Origin: Fidelibacterota bacterium
GTDB lineage: Bacteria; Fidelibacterota; SORT01
Direction: 5' to 3'
DNA length: 64,000 nucleotides
Assembly: GCA_022571215.1 (NCBI GenBank)
Contig: JACZYG010000013.1
Location: 1-64,000, forward strand
Part shown: in pieces, positions 19,703 to 28,384 of the stretch
Numbering within the stretch: position 1 is the first letter of the stretch
Layout: every line of letters starts with the position of its first letter
Position numbers and translations under genes: made by a program
The notes under the pieces: generated by a model
What the model saw: only the letters and a program-made list of their open reading frames with translations
The model's database searches: none
Told to the model about the DNA's origin: nothing

Positions 19703-19912
19703 TCAGTCTTTGAATTTGAACGATAGACTCACCTTAGCCCGATAGGCGGTAACATGTCCATCCTCTACTTTCATATCAAGGTCTTTCACTTCCGCTATCC
19801 GCAGATTCTTTAGACTTTTACCTGCTCTTTCAACGGCGTTTTTCGCTGCGTCTTCCCAGGAATTGCTGCTGGTTCCGATTAGTTCGATTACTTTGTATAC
19901 ACTGTCAGACAT
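19703..19912 (-). CDS. Dodecin, flavin-storage protein
   Basis: A 69-aa protein matching dodecin over its whole length: VYKVIELIGTSSNSWEDAA at the N-terminus, a helix with NAVERAGKSLKNLR, then two strands including HVTAYRAKVSLSFKF. Dodecins assemble as hollow dodecamers that bind flavins (or CoA) and are thought to buffer free flavin. It is monocistronic with ribosome site GGGAGAAA upstream. Confidence 0.95.
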   Translation of the reverse strand: MSDSVYKVIELIGTSSNSWEDAAKNAVERAGKSLKNLRIAEVKDLDMKVEDGHVTAYRAKVSLSFKFKD

Positions 19913-20014
19913 AATATTTCTCCCGTTTTTATTTAAAGTATTTTGTTCTTCTTACTCCCCGGCTACTTCATATGAATAAATCAATTCCGATTCTTCGCCT
20001 GCTTTCACGGTTAC

Positions 20015-20665
20015 CTAAACTTCCCTATTCCCTAACAATTCCTGCCAGATATTCAGCGTATATGTGCCGGAAGGAATACCGGAAAGGCTGAATTTACCTG
20101 CGGAATCCGTAACTGCGTAATATGGATGATCAACCACGATGAACCATGCGCTCATCCAACCGTGTATATCACATCTTACCTGCACTTTTTCCAGCTTATC
20201 GAGAGTCAGTTTAAGTTTTTTCTTAAACCGCGGTTGCGCTAAATTCACTGAGCGGTTTAGTTTCCCATAAGTGTGAATGTTATGAAGTATTCCGTCACTG
20301 TTTAAGATTTTTATTTGTTTGTTCACCGGAACAATAAGCAGATGCGGATCATAGGCGCATACTTTCTGATCAAGAACGAATTCGGTTCCGAGCGAGTCAA
20401 TAGATTTACCTCCTTCTACACCTACCAGTGAAACGACGACATTTTTAATGCCTCTATCATTTCCAACAACAAGCCTATCATCATAATGGTCTTTCTTTGC
20501 GCAAACCTTAACATCTTTTATGATCATCAGTTTCATCTGTTTCGGGACATCACCTGAATATGTGATTCGCCCCTTAACGCTGCCTCTGTCACTCTCTTTA
20601 GGAGTAGCCCCCGCCGGAACACCGTTGAGCGTTCCGGCTAAGAGAACTAATCCTATAACAATCAT
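20015..20665 (-). CDS. Exported cupredoxin-like protein, C-terminus cut by an amber codon
   Basis: A 216-aa secreted protein with an N-terminal hydrophobic signal. Its central cupredoxin-like region carries His and Cys residues (ILHNIHTY and CDIHGWMSAW), followed by a carboxypeptidase-regulatory-like strand set (GKFSLSGIPSGTYTL). Such proteins occur beside cytochromes in methylamine-utilisation-like or copper-redox contexts. The reading frame stops at TAG (20015..20017), but 20 further codons in the same frame, VTVKAGEESEL onward to TAA at 19952, look exactly like the missing last strand. The gene may therefore be newly damaged or hold a sequence error. It is downstream of the frameshifted cytochrome at 20694..21297. 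Confidence 0.7.
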   Translation of the reverse strand: MIVIGLVLLAGTLNGVPAGATPKESDRGSVKGRITYSGDVPKQMKLMIIKDVKVCAKKDHYDDRLVVGNDRGIKNVVVSLVGVEGGKSIDSLGTEFVLDQKVCAYDPHLLIVPVNKQIKILNSDGILHNIHTYGKLNRSVNLAQPRFKKKLKLTLDKLEKVQVRCDIHGWMSAWFIVVDHPYYAVTDSAGKFSLSGIPSGTYTLNIWQELLGNREV

Positions 20666-20693
20666 CGTACGAATAAATATATTCCTTCTTTAC

Positions 20694-21297
20694 TTATTCT
20701 TCCATTTTTAGCGGAACAGGAGTAGGTACCGCATTCTCAATTGGCGGAATAGATTCGAGATACGCCCAGATCGCTTTCAAATCTTCATCTGTTGTTTCTC
20801 TTATAACTTCCCATGGCATGGGCGGAAGAATAGCTCTCCCGTTAGGCTGACCTTGATGTTTACCTGTGCGAATTGCGGCAATAAAGGATTCTTCGGTCCA
20901 TTCTCCCAATCCTGTAGAATCATCCGGTGTTAGATTTGTTGTGAAACTTTACGCCCCAGGGACCGCCCCAGGCCGTCATCATCGGGCTGACAAGAGCCAT
21001 TGCGTTACGCTCCATATCAGCCGGCGTCCATTCGGGATAAGGGTCATCAGCGGGATGACCGGAAAACATTCGTGTCATATCAAACATCGGGTGTCCATGC
21101 TCTCCAAATGTTTTTGGAGTATGGCAATCATGGCATCCCATGATCATCGTCAAATATTTGCCTCGTTCCACAGCTTCTTCCTGTGTCATCACTGCCGTCA
21201 TCGGAGTCGCTTCCGTCATCTCATAAGGCTTTTGATAAGATGAACAAGCGCTTAGCAGCAGTATGCCGAGAGGAAGGATAAATAAATATTTTTTCAT
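20694..21297 (-). pseudogene. Lipoprotein c-type cytochrome, frameshifted
   Basis: The first part (21297 down to about 20943) encodes a lipoprotein signal with LLSAC and the haem motif MGCHDCHTPK (CxxCH). The second part (to 20694) continues in the +1 frame with TNLTPDDSTGLGEWTEESF, a block that in this cytochrome family follows directly, and ends with a PMPW segment that could supply the axial Met. Joining the frames needs removal of one base near 20943. Only then is a full cytochrome of about 200 aa obtained. It precedes the amber-interrupted cupredoxin-like gene by 28 bp, so both members of one redox module are broken. Decay or two assembly errors are the alternatives. Confidence 0.75.
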
Positions 21298-21602
21298 ACC
21301 CAGCTCCTTTTTTAACTGCTATCGTTTATAATTATTATAATAGAAATTTAGGATTCAAAATATCATTTAGACACATATCGTATTGACAATTAATTGCGGT
21401 CTAAAGCTCCCAATACTTCTAATTCTATATTTTAAAGATTATGAGTATGTTAATTTTACGAAACATAATATATATAAATATCCTTCAAATTCAAAAGCAA
21501 AACTATGTTGAATATTTTTATGAGTATGAGAAGAACCCCTCGAAATTAAATGCCATTCCGAGGGGCTTCAGGGTATTGCATGAAATATTGGGAGCTCTTA
21601 TC
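21298..21602. other. Intergenic stretch upstream of the cytochrome
   Basis: AT-rich, with a hairpin at 21536..21565 that likely ends the lipoprotein transcript. No gene or repeat is recognised in the remainder. Confidence 0.4.
21536..21565 (-). terminator. Terminator-like hairpin
   Basis: Stem CCCCTCG/CGAGGGG with a 16-nt loop, located 38 bp after the lipoprotein stop on the minus strand and followed by TTCTTCTC rather than a full T run. Confidence 0.5.
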
Positions 21603-22376
21603 TCAATCTAACTTAACCTCTACGATCTGGTTAAAGATCAGTTCAAATTTTAAAGTGCGAACGCTGTTATCTTCATCCGTGATAAGTATTTCCGGAATTA
21701 TCAGCCTGTAATCATCAACCGCTTCATCAAGTTTGGGAAATGTTAAAGCATAGGTTATCTTGGCTCCATCATAAATTTCCTCCTCTCTATCAGGAAGCTT
21801 AACCTTACTGCTTACGTAATTCACATTCCTGACCCAAAATACTTCTCCGCCGAATCTCCAATACGGATCGTAACGAACGTGCCTGATTCTCCCGTGCCGT
21901 CCTCTTCCCCTACTGTGAAATCTCGATCTATATGGATAAAATGGGTAATAATCCCATCCGTATTGGATTGAATAAAATAATCTGGTTTTCGGATCTATTA
22001 CCTTATAATAAAATTCTTCTTTACCGTTTTCGTTTAGCGACATCGGCAACGGTCTATACTGATTGCCGAACGAATCTACTAATCGAGCTTTAGCGGGATT
22101 AAACAGTATCTTGCTGTTGCGATTATTTTTAACAGTCACCCAAAATGACGGATGCAATGACTTGCCGTCGGAGTCCGGTAGAATTACGCCCTTAACCGAC
22201 ACCTCCACGTCATCAATCGTCTGAGTTATACTACCTTCTTTTAAATCAACATCGGCGCGCTTGACCTGTTTTCCCGGTTCAAGATATATACTTTTTTGAG
22301 TACCGGAGCAACCGACAAAGATCAGGCCGGTTGCCGCCAATACCATCATATACGTTTTCATTTGTTTTTGCTTCAT
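21603..22376 (-). CDS. Lipoprotein of unknown function with His/Arg/Tyr-rich insert
   Basis: A 257-aa predicted lipoprotein. The start at 22376 is chosen because GGAGGATGGTAAA precedes it, and the resulting signal ends in the lipobox LIFVGC. The body looks like a beta-sandwich (DUF4352-like strands SVKGVIL and FWVTVKNN are only suggestive). In the middle lies a low-complexity insert with repeated Tyr, Arg and His (FHSRGRGRHGRIRH) that could bind polyanions or metal. I do not recognise a named family. It is 11 codons or so downstream of another lipoprotein gene (22424..23221) and probably co-transcribed. Confidence 0.7.
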   Translation of the reverse strand: MKQKQMKTYMMVLAATGLIFVGCSGTQKSIYLEPGKQVKRADVDLKEGSITQTIDDVEVSVKGVILPDSDGKSLHPSFWVTVKNNRNSKILFNPAKARLVDSFGNQYRPLPMSLNENGKEEFYYKVIDPKTRLFYSIQYGWDYYPFYPYRSRFHSRGRGRHGRIRHVRYDPYWRFGGEVFWVRNVNYVSSKVKLPDREEEIYDGAKITYALTFPKLDEAVDDYRLIIPEILITDEDNSVRTLKFELIFNQIVEVKLD

Positions 22377-22423
22377 TTTACCATCCTCCTTCGTTTTCAT
22401 CTGACTCTTCATCTCAAACTGAT

Positions 22424-23221
22424 TCAGCTATTTACCTTAGCCAACTCGACCTTAATCCAGTATTTTAGCGGCTCCATCACCTGAAAATTGTTTCCGGAGT
22501 TCCTTCTTCTTCCTCCCAAGTCTCCGGCTCCGCCTCTACCTCCACGACCACCTGAAAATCCTCTCCGATTCATCCTATTCATTCTGCTCCTATTTTCCAT
22601 CTTTTCAGTTTCAAACCCGATCCCGATAAGCTCGCTCTCCCTTACGCCGACAGCATATGGAGAATCTATACTCTCATTTAACGGTAACTTTAATTCATAA
22701 ACGAACATCCCTTCATAAAATGAATGGCTAACCTCAATACCCACTTCGTTATCAACTGGAATCCGTAATGCCATATCTTCTTTATCTTTTATTATTTCAA
22801 ATTCTCCCCCTCTCATTCCGAACCTTTCTATCGGTCGTTCATCCGGATATTCATTATATCCATAACCTTCCAAACGCTTCGGGAACGGCGGGGCGGCGCC
22901 ATTCATGCCAATCGGGTATCTGATACCGATAGTTTTATCCTTGTTACCTTTTCTGTTGAACCAAACCGTAAAGCCACCGCGTATAATCTTTTGAATCATA
23001 GCTCTATTAGTCGTGCTGATATTTATGTAAAGATCCGTTTCGTCGTTTACGATTCCGATTGCAATATCATTATCTTTATTATAAATCAGTCTGTCAGCCC
23101 AATCACGATTTGACCCGTCAACGATTATCTCATCGGTTCGCCAATTGCTCTTTAATTCCTTATTTCCACAAGCTGTCAATAGAACCACGAATCCAATGCA
23201 AAGCCAAAATTTCATTTTCAC
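22424..23221 (-). CDS. Lipoprotein with CBM9/DOMON-like fold and RG-rich tail
   Basis: A 265-aa lipoprotein: signal with LLTAC, then IIVDGSNRDWADRL, a pattern typical of the start of CBM9-like/DOMON-like domains, followed by strands such as DLYINISTTN and VWFNRKGNK. Residues about 215-240 are Arg/Gly/Met/Asn-rich (RGFSGGRGGRGG), resembling an RGG region, before a short conserved end. Function unknown. The preceding gene context (another lipoprotein with a basic low-complexity insert) suggests the two act together at the cell envelope. Confidence 0.65.
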   Translation of the reverse strand: MKMKFWLCIGFVVLLTACGNKELKSNWRTDEIIVDGSNRDWADRLIYNKDNDIAIGIVNDETDLYINISTTNRAMIQKIIRGGFTVWFNRKGNKDKTIGIRYPIGMNGAAPPFPKRLEGYGYNEYPDERPIERFGMRGGEFEIIKDKEDMALRIPVDNEVGIEVSHSFYEGMFVYELKLPLNESIDSPYAVGVRESELIGIGFETEKMENRSRMNRMNRRGFSGGRGGRGGAGDLGGRRRNSGNNFQVMEPLKYWIKVELAKVNS

Positions 23222-23358
23222 TCTCTCAATTATTATCGTTTCTGACAGTTAGACGCTCGATTTGCACAAACGTTTAATATGATTTAAAAGAAAATCGCTC
23301 CATACTTAGAAAATTAGCCTGGAACGATACTGATAGATTTCTCCGGATATTGATCTGT

Positions 23359-25329
23359 CTAAATTACCCGCTCATTTCCGCCGTCAATCGGAATTTGCGC
23401 TCCTGTCGTCTTGGAAAAGGCGCTCCCTGCCATAGCGCAAATTAAATTAGCGACATCATCTGATTTGATTTCAGTTTTCAACACGTTATCGGATTTGTAC
23501 TCGTCTACGCTCATTCCGTACTTTTCGGCTCTTTCCTTGAGCACTTCATCACTCCAGATAGAAGTATCAAATACGGCATTGGGATGGATCACATTTACTC
23601 TGATGCCTGATGCCCCTAACTCCAACGCAGCCACACGGGCAAGCTGTGTAAGACCCGCTTTTGCGACCGAATATGAAGCTGCTCCGGGTCCGGGCGCCGC
23701 GACATTTTTTGAGGCGACAAAGATTACGCTCGGTTCATAACCGTTTTTCAAATACGGAACAGCCGCTTTCAGCAAGAGTTGATGACTCGTAAGATTGATC
23801 TCCAGGCTCCTGTTCCAGGATTCAGAAGTGATCTCCTCTATATTTTCTGAAGATGGAAATATTCCGGCGTTACTCACAACCAAATCAAGACCTCCAAATT
23901 CCCTCACGACCGATTCGATAGAATCATGGATAGCTCTCTTATCGGTCATATCGCATTCGATCCCCACTATATTTTCGTTATCGAATAATTTATTGATTGC
24001 CGGGTCTATATCAAGAGCGGCGACAACTGCGCCCTTATCGAGCAGCGCTTTTGTAACCGCTTTTCCTATTCCGTTAGCGGCTCCCGTCACTACTGCTATC
24101 TTGCCTTCGAATTCCTTTGAACCGGTCATTTTAGCGAGCTTTGCCTGCTCCAATTCCCAATATTCAATTTCAAAAAGATCCATTTCCGGAAGCGCTTTCC
24201 AACCGCCGAGCAGCTCGGCAATTTGAATTGATTTTATTGTATGCTCGGCTAAATCAGCGATAACGTTTGCTTCTTTTAAGTTTCTGCCGAATGAGATCGT
24301 TCCCTCTCCTTTCCAGACCGCCCACTTCGGAGCAAAATTAAGGGGGATTAAATCAGATTTGTTATTCCTGTTAAAATATTCTTTATAAGCATCCGAAAAT
24401 TTTATGACTTCTTTACCGAGATCATCGCCAATTATCAGAGGAAATTGTTTTGTTCGGATAATATGGTCAGGTGTAAGCGGTCCCCTCGTGGCAATTGATT
24501 CAACATTAGGAAGATTCGCAAAACCTACCGCCTCGGGTTCACTGTTTAATCTGACTATCAAGGGAGAATCGGATACGTTCATAATTTCCCTTCGGATTCC
24601 GGATAATGTGTTCATGTCTTGATTTGAGCTTTCTGAAACAGCTACCGAGTTGGCATTTTGGCCTTCAATATATTCTTCCGCCGACGTAACGATTTCTATC
24701 ATTTTCTGATAGCTTTTTTGAGCATCGTCGTCAAAAGTGAAGACTCCATGATTCAATAGAATCATTCCGCTGCATTCTTCCCAGTTCATCTCCTTGGTCA
24801 TTTCATAGATTTTTTTTGCTAATATAAACCCGGGCATTACGTAGGGAACTATCAGCATACTCTCGCCATAAATTTCCCGAATCTTGTCTTCACCGTTAGG
24901 CGTATTTGTGATGGTTACGACTGCGTCGGCGTGAGTATGATCAACATACTTTAATGGAATCAGAGCGTGCAGCACCGCTTCTACAGATGGATTCGGAGCG
25001 CCCGGTTCCGTCATAGCCGCTCTTTGCTGTTTTACCATATCAGAATCATTCAGATCGTCTAATAACGCCATCTTCTTTAAGACTTCTAATTTAACGGGAG
25101 CAAACCCTGCGGTTTCTATCGTCGCCAAATCCCAGCCGCTCCCCTTTACGTAGATGATCTCTTCCTTTTCTCCAAAAATATTTGTCTCGGTCGTTTTTAC
25201 GGATGTATTGCCGCCGCCATGCAAGACTAATTCCGGTTCTGCGCCGAGGAGACGTGAGCTGTAAACCCTCATAGCAAGGGAGTCGTCGGAATATTTATTT
25301 CCTTCATTGACATCCCAAAGGCTTTTCAT
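23359..25329 (-). CDS. Bifunctional class II aldolase / short-chain dehydrogenase
   Basis: A 656-aa fusion. The N-terminal part (about 1-400) is a class II aldolase/adducin domain with the metal-site histidines in VDHTHADAV and LLNHGVF. The C-terminal part (about 410-656) is a short-chain dehydrogenase with cofactor motif TGAANGIG, NAG motif VSNAGIF and catalytic ASYSVAKAG (Tyr-x3-Lys). The architecture matches bifunctional rhamnulose-1-phosphate aldolase/lactaldehyde dehydrogenase (RhaD/RhaEW-like), which cleaves a sugar phosphate to DHAP and lactaldehyde and oxidises the latter. No other rhamnose genes are nearby, so the substrate is inferred only from family. Confidence 0.88.
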   Translation of the reverse strand: MKSLWDVNEGNKYSDDSLAMRVYSSRLLGAEPELVLHGGGNTSVKTTETNIFGEKEEIIYVKGSGWDLATIETAGFAPVKLEVLKKMALLDDLNDSDMVKQQRAAMTEPGAPNPSVEAVLHALIPLKYVDHTHADAVVTITNTPNGEDKIREIYGESMLIVPYVMPGFILAKKIYEMTKEMNWEECSGMILLNHGVFTFDDDAQKSYQKMIEIVTSAEEYIEGQNANSVAVSESSNQDMNTLSGIRREIMNVSDSPLIVRLNSEPEAVGFANLPNVESIATRGPLTPDHIIRTKQFPLIIGDDLGKEVIKFSDAYKEYFNRNNKSDLIPLNFAPKWAVWKGEGTISFGRNLKEANVIADLAEHTIKSIQIAELLGGWKALPEMDLFEIEYWELEQAKLAKMTGSKEFEGKIAVVTGAANGIGKAVTKALLDKGAVVAALDIDPAINKLFDNENIVGIECDMTDKRAIHDSIESVVREFGGLDLVVSNAGIFPSSENIEEITSESWNRSLEINLTSHQLLLKAAVPYLKNGYEPSVIFVASKNVAAPGPGAASYSVAKAGLTQLARVAALELGASGIRVNVIHPNAVFDTSIWSDEVLKERAEKYGMSVDEYKSDNVLKTEIKSDDVANLICAMAGSAFSKTTGAQIPIDGGNERVI

Positions 25330-25661
25330 TCAATAACTCCAATATTTATAAAAGGCTGCATTAAGCGAAACAAGATAAAGAAAACCGATGCCCCCTGCAA
25401 GCACCTATACTAAATACTGAAAGTAAACAAAACTATAATCGGTTTAATTCCATCAGATTTTAGTTTAACTTGGAAATCAGTGTAACTTAATAATCGGTAG
25501 TAATTTATGAAATCTGTTCAAATTACTCAGATAGGGATGCCGTTTGAACATGGAGCCATCATGATGTGCTTAAGCGCAACATCTTATCATGCGTTTATGA
25601 AAGTAGTAACCGCCGCACAGTCTAAATTGTCAGTTGCCGAATATCAGCTATAGGAATCTGA
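25330..25661. other. Intergenic stretch, no supported gene
   Basis: A plus-strand ORF of 48 codons (25507..25653) exists but has no ribosome site and no recognised similarity. Otherwise the stretch is AT-rich and probably carries the promoter of the aldolase gene near 25340-25420. Confidence 0.4.
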
Positions 25662-26444
25662 TTATTGCAAATTGATACTGCCGAGATCGTTATCCGCGCC
25701 AACAGTCACTTCTACTCCCGTACTGTCAAAACGAGCGCCCGTCGTATCCTCCACAACAACGTCGTAAACACCGGCTTCAAGATAGGCAAGCTGAAATCCT
25801 CCCGACAACGTATCAATAAACACCGTTGAGATTGTATCAGTGCCAACAATCGCCATAGCGACAGGCAAATGCTCATCGTTCGTAACCGTCCCGGATATCG
25901 AACCTGAAGTGGCTATTGCTACCAGCCGAATTGTAGGCTTTAACAAATAACTTGGATTTGTTGATGAACCGTTGCGTACGATTGATCTCGAAGCGTCAAA
26001 ATCGATCATTAGATCATAAGTAGAGCCGGCTTCCATTGTAAACTGATGTGTTAATTTTAATCCTGTTTGTGCTCCACTCGGAACCTTCACACCTGATTCC
26101 ACACCGTCAATAGTGACAGTAGCTGTATCAATTATTAGTCGAATTTGGTTATAAGTTCCCGCTTCCAGCTCAATACTGCCCAGGGGCGTAGAATTTCCAT
26201 TACTCCATTCAATTAAATTCAGCGTTTGAACCAAATTGCTTACCACAATCGGTTCTCCCCCTGCTTGAATTACAGATACCTCGCTAAATGTTATATTTAC
26301 TGCATCAAATGCCGCCGGGGCATCGGTGAGTCGAACATTAAATGTTCCTGTTGTCTCTGACGGATCGGAGCCGCTATCGCACCCGATTAGAAATAACGAT
26401 AGAATGATACTCAGTGTATAAATCATAAAATACTTATTCTTCAT
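25662..26444 (-). CDS. DUF4382-type lipoprotein with regulatory-like C-terminal domain
   Basis: A 260-aa lipoprotein. The start at 26444 is preferred since AGGAGAAAAA lies upstream, giving a signal with lipobox FLIGC. The first domain (about 35-165) matches DUF4382 in pattern: VRLTDAPAAFDAVNITFSEV and LEAGTYNQIRL. A carboxypeptidase-regulatory-like beta sandwich follows (GSISGTVTNDEHLPV). These proteins are frequent in FCB bacteria and archaea, with unknown role, possibly adhesion or periplasmic binding. A second DUF4382-like lipoprotein is encoded at 35280..36062. Confidence 0.8.
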   Translation of the reverse strand: MKNKYFMIYTLSIILSLFLIGCDSGSDPSETTGTFNVRLTDAPAAFDAVNITFSEVSVIQAGGEPIVVSNLVQTLNLIEWSNGNSTPLGSIELEAGTYNQIRLIIDTATVTIDGVESGVKVPSGAQTGLKLTHQFTMEAGSTYDLMIDFDASRSIVRNGSSTNPSYLLKPTIRLVAIATSGSISGTVTNDEHLPVAMAIVGTDTISTVFIDTLSGGFQLAYLEAGVYDVVVEDTTGARFDSTGVEVTVGADNDLGSINLQ

Positions 26445-26660
26445 TTTTTCTCCTAATTTCACCAAATATATGGTTATTCCCGAAAAATTATTGTGACGCA
26501 GACCACATATTATAGTTTCTTATTTTCACTACGCTAACCGATGAAAGTTCCAAACTATTTAAGCGTCTACATAAGGAACCGGTGACAAATTAGACCGCAA
26601 TTTCGTATCTTTATTCGCCACCGTCTGTCCCGCAATTCAGATTTATTTACTCATCATTTC

Positions 26661-27029
26661 TTATTCTGGAATTACCTCTTCTACCCTCTCTACTTCACTA
26701 TATTTTGGTATGTTCAACTCAAGCCATTGCTTAATTTCCTCTTCCGGAAGAGCGCCGATGAACTCTCCGGAAATTTCACCGTTAACAAACAGCTTGACGT
26801 TCGGTATACTGCGTATACCATATTTAACGGCTAAGTCCTGTTGAGATTCAGTATTGACTTTAATCAGGTTCCAAGTATCACCTGCCTCTTCGGCTAATTT
26901 TTCTAACGTCGGACTTAAATAGACGCATGGCCCGCACCAGCTCGCCCAAAAATCTACTAACACGGGCGTTGACTTACTTGCCTCTATCACATCTGATTGA
27001 AAATCAATCAGTTCTTTATCTATGTACAT
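26661..27029 (-). CDS. Thioredoxin
   Basis: A 122-aa thioredoxin with the intact active site WCGPC in VDFWASWCGPCVYLSP and the cis-proline segment IRSIPNVKLF. It reduces disulfides or helps in metal/thiol stress. The start at 27029 is chosen over 27053 because AAAGGAGAGG directly precedes it. It is divergent from the arsR-mer-like operon. The shared spacer carries two TTTGA/TCAAA palindromes, so it is probably controlled by the same ArsR-family protein. Confidence 0.93.
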   Translation of the reverse strand: MYIDKELIDFQSDVIEASKSTPVLVDFWASWCGPCVYLSPTLEKLAEEAGDTWNLIKVNTESQQDLAVKYGIRSIPNVKLFVNGEISGEFIGALPEEEIKQWLELNIPKYSEVERVEEVIPE

Positions 27030-27050
27030 TTTGCCTCTCCTTTTTCTATT

Positions 27051-27072
27051 CATTTGAATGTTCCTTCAAATG
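27051..27072. promoter_or_regulatory. Candidate ArsR-family operator, thioredoxin side
   Basis: A perfect inverted repeat CATTTGAA-N6-TTCAAATG lies just upstream of the thioredoxin gene. It shares the half-site ATTTGA/TCAAAT with the palindrome at 27193..27214, which lies before the regulator gene itself. Confidence 0.6.
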
Positions 27073-27146
27073 TATTTACGATATATACCTTTTAATGTTT
27101 CACTATTTTATATTATAAACCTTAATATATCAGTATAATATATAGC

Positions 27147-27175
27147 TTGACATAGTTACTTTTGAAACATATCTT
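27147..27175 (+). promoter_or_regulatory. Promoter of the arsR-mer-like operon
   Basis: TTGACA (27147..27152) and TATCTT (27170..27175) are 17 nt apart, a consensus -35 and a fair -10. Transcription would begin near 27182, just ahead of the operator at 27193..27214 and the GTG start at 27228. Confidence 0.65.
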
Positions 27176-27192
27176 CATATCATGCGTAAATC

Positions 27193-27214
27193 TATTTGAA
27201 ATATATATCAAATA
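27193..27214. promoter_or_regulatory. Candidate ArsR-family operator, operon side
   Basis: A perfect inverted repeat TATTTGA-N8-TCAAATA sits between the predicted transcription start and the regulator start codon, a place where a bound repressor would block elongation. Half-sites match those at 27051..27072. Confidence 0.6.
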
Positions 27215-27227
27215 CAAGGAAAATATT

Positions 27228-27617
27228 GTGACAATGGTAGCTGAAAATAATGTTGAACTGACAAACATAAACTGCACCCGCAAAGAGGTCGATATCGTAT
27301 TGCTTCAAGGGCTGCAACTCAAACTTTTGAAGAGACCGGATCTATCTGATATTGCAAAAATTTTCAGCACTATCGGCAGTGAAACCAGACTAAAGATTCT
27401 TTTTCTTCTATCTGAAGCGGGAGAACTTTGTGTATGCGACTTATCCGATATATTAGGACAATCTGTATCTCGGGTATCACATCAACTTAGAAAATTAAAG
27501 GACAGAGGATTTGTAAAAACACGCATTGATAGTCCTACTATTTACTATTCTGTCTCAAATAATTCATTTCCGAACATTCTGGTTAACTTTGTGAAAATGG
27601 GTGGCTTGAGTGATTAA
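27228..27617 (+). CDS. ArsR/SmtB-family metal-sensing repressor
   Basis: A 129-aa winged-helix regulator. GTG 27228 is taken as start because AAGGA lies 7 nt upstream, and the longer frame to TTG 27162 would begin inside the promoter. The metal-sensing motif ELCVCDL (Cys68 and Cys70) of the alpha-3 type ArsR/CadC group is present, with the recognition helix SVSRVSHQLRKLKDRG after it and one more Cys near residue 16. This is a thiol-based sensor, likely of soft metals such as mercury, arsenite, cadmium, lead or copper. It begins an operon with MerT-like, MerP-like and CopZ-type genes and probably represses the divergent thioredoxin. Confidence 0.9.
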   Translation: MTMVAENNVELTNINCTRKEVDIVLLQGLQLKLLKRPDLSDIAKIFSTIGSETRLKILFLLSEAGELCVCDLSDILGQSVSRVSHQLRKLKDRGFVKTRIDSPTIYYSVSNNSFPNILVNFVKMGGLSD

Positions 27618-27954
27618 TAGTTTATTTGCGTCATTCGGATCGATTTTCACTGCCCTTGTTGCGTCAAGTTGCTGTATTGGTCCATTAGCCTTCACTCTTC
27701 TTGGCGTCGGTGGTATAGGATTCGGCGCGAGTTTCGAGAAATATAGACCACTGCTAATAATCCTTACCTCAATTCTAATAGGCAGCTCCTACTATCTGGT
27801 TAACAGACCATTGGAAAAATTATGTATCGACGGCAAATGCGATATTGACAAGGCTGTCAAAACAAGGAAAATTAACAGGATCATACTTGGGATTTCCGCC
27901 GGAGCGGCAGTAGTTTTTATTTTTATTCCTCAAATACTGCTCTTGATAACTTAG
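27610..27954 (+). CDS. merT: MerT-like mercuric/soft-metal membrane transporter
   Basis: A 114-aa inner-membrane protein with three helices. Vicinal cysteines sit in the first helix (SSCCIGPLAFTLLGVGG, Cys21-Cys22), as in MerT. A cytoplasmic or loop pair lies in LCIDGKCD (Cys72 and Cys77), corresponding to the second MerT cysteine pair. It would hand metal ions from a periplasmic MerP-like carrier to the cytosol. GTG start overlaps the end of the regulator gene by 8 nt. No MerA reductase is seen in the window, so detoxification by Hg(II) reduction is not supported here; uptake or another metal is possible. Confidence 0.85.
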   Translation: MINSLFASFGSIFTALVASSCCIGPLAFTLLGVGGIGFGASFEKYRPLLIILTSILIGSSYYLVNRPLEKLCIDGKCDIDKAVKTRKINRIILGISAGAAVVFIFIPQILLLIT

Positions 27955-28005
27955 AGGGGAGAAAACGGTTATTTATGAAAATGATAACTTTAAAAGGATA
28001 AGAAA

Positions 28006-28368
28006 ATGAATAAAAAAACTTTAGTAATTGGTTTTTCGGTGATTGTTACACTGCTTTTTATAAGTACTCTATTCTCATCTAATGCTAATGAAATACTAAA
28101 ACGGGAATCTGTTATTTCTGCAATAACAAGTACAATCGAACTGGATGTCAAGGGGTTCACATGCACGAGTTGTGTGTACACAGCTAAGATCGTTCTTGAA
28201 GATCACGAAGGAGTTATATCGGCAGAAATTGATTATGGATCTGGAAAAGCATTAGTTAAATTTGATAACGAAAGGATTACGCCACAACAGATTGCAGATT
28301 TACTAAATGAAAATACACCCTATGTGGCTACGATCACCGGTGTTTCTCCTAAAACTCTATTAAATTAA
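28006..28368 (+). CDS. merP: MerP-like exported heavy-metal-associated protein
   Basis: A 120-aa protein with an N-terminal membrane/signal segment (about 5-24) followed by an HMA domain. The metal site GFTCTSC (Cys53 and Cys56) sits in IELDVKGFTCTSC and the domain continues with GVISAEIDYGSGKALVKFD. It likely binds Hg(II), Cu(I) or similar in the periplasm, tethered to the membrane or released. It follows the MerT-like gene by 51 bp and precedes a CopZ-type gene by 16 bp. Confidence 0.88.
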   Translation: MNKKTLVIGFSVIVTLLFISTLFSSNANEILKRESVISAITSTIELDVKGFTCTSCVYTAKIVLEDHEGVISAEIDYGSGKALVKFDNERITPQQIADLLNENTPYVATITGVSPKTLLN

Positions 28369-28384
28369 TTAAGGAGGAAAGATT

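Noticed and set aside
20015-20017. TAG as pyrrolysine
   Set aside because: No sign of a Pyl system, and TAG is used as a normal stop in other genes here, such as the receptor-tail gene at 39344.
20943-21297. TGA that ends the first cytochrome frame read as selenocysteine
   Set aside because: The sequence past this TGA in the same frame does not resemble the family; the +1 frame does, so a frameshift explains it.
25507-25653. Plus-strand ORF of 48 codons between the aldolase and a lipoprotein gene
   Set aside because: No ribosome site, no recognised similarity and atypical composition; likely chance.
27610-28368. Classic mercury-resistance operon
   Set aside because: MerT-like and MerP-like proteins are present, but no MerA or MerR is seen, and the regulator is ArsR-type.
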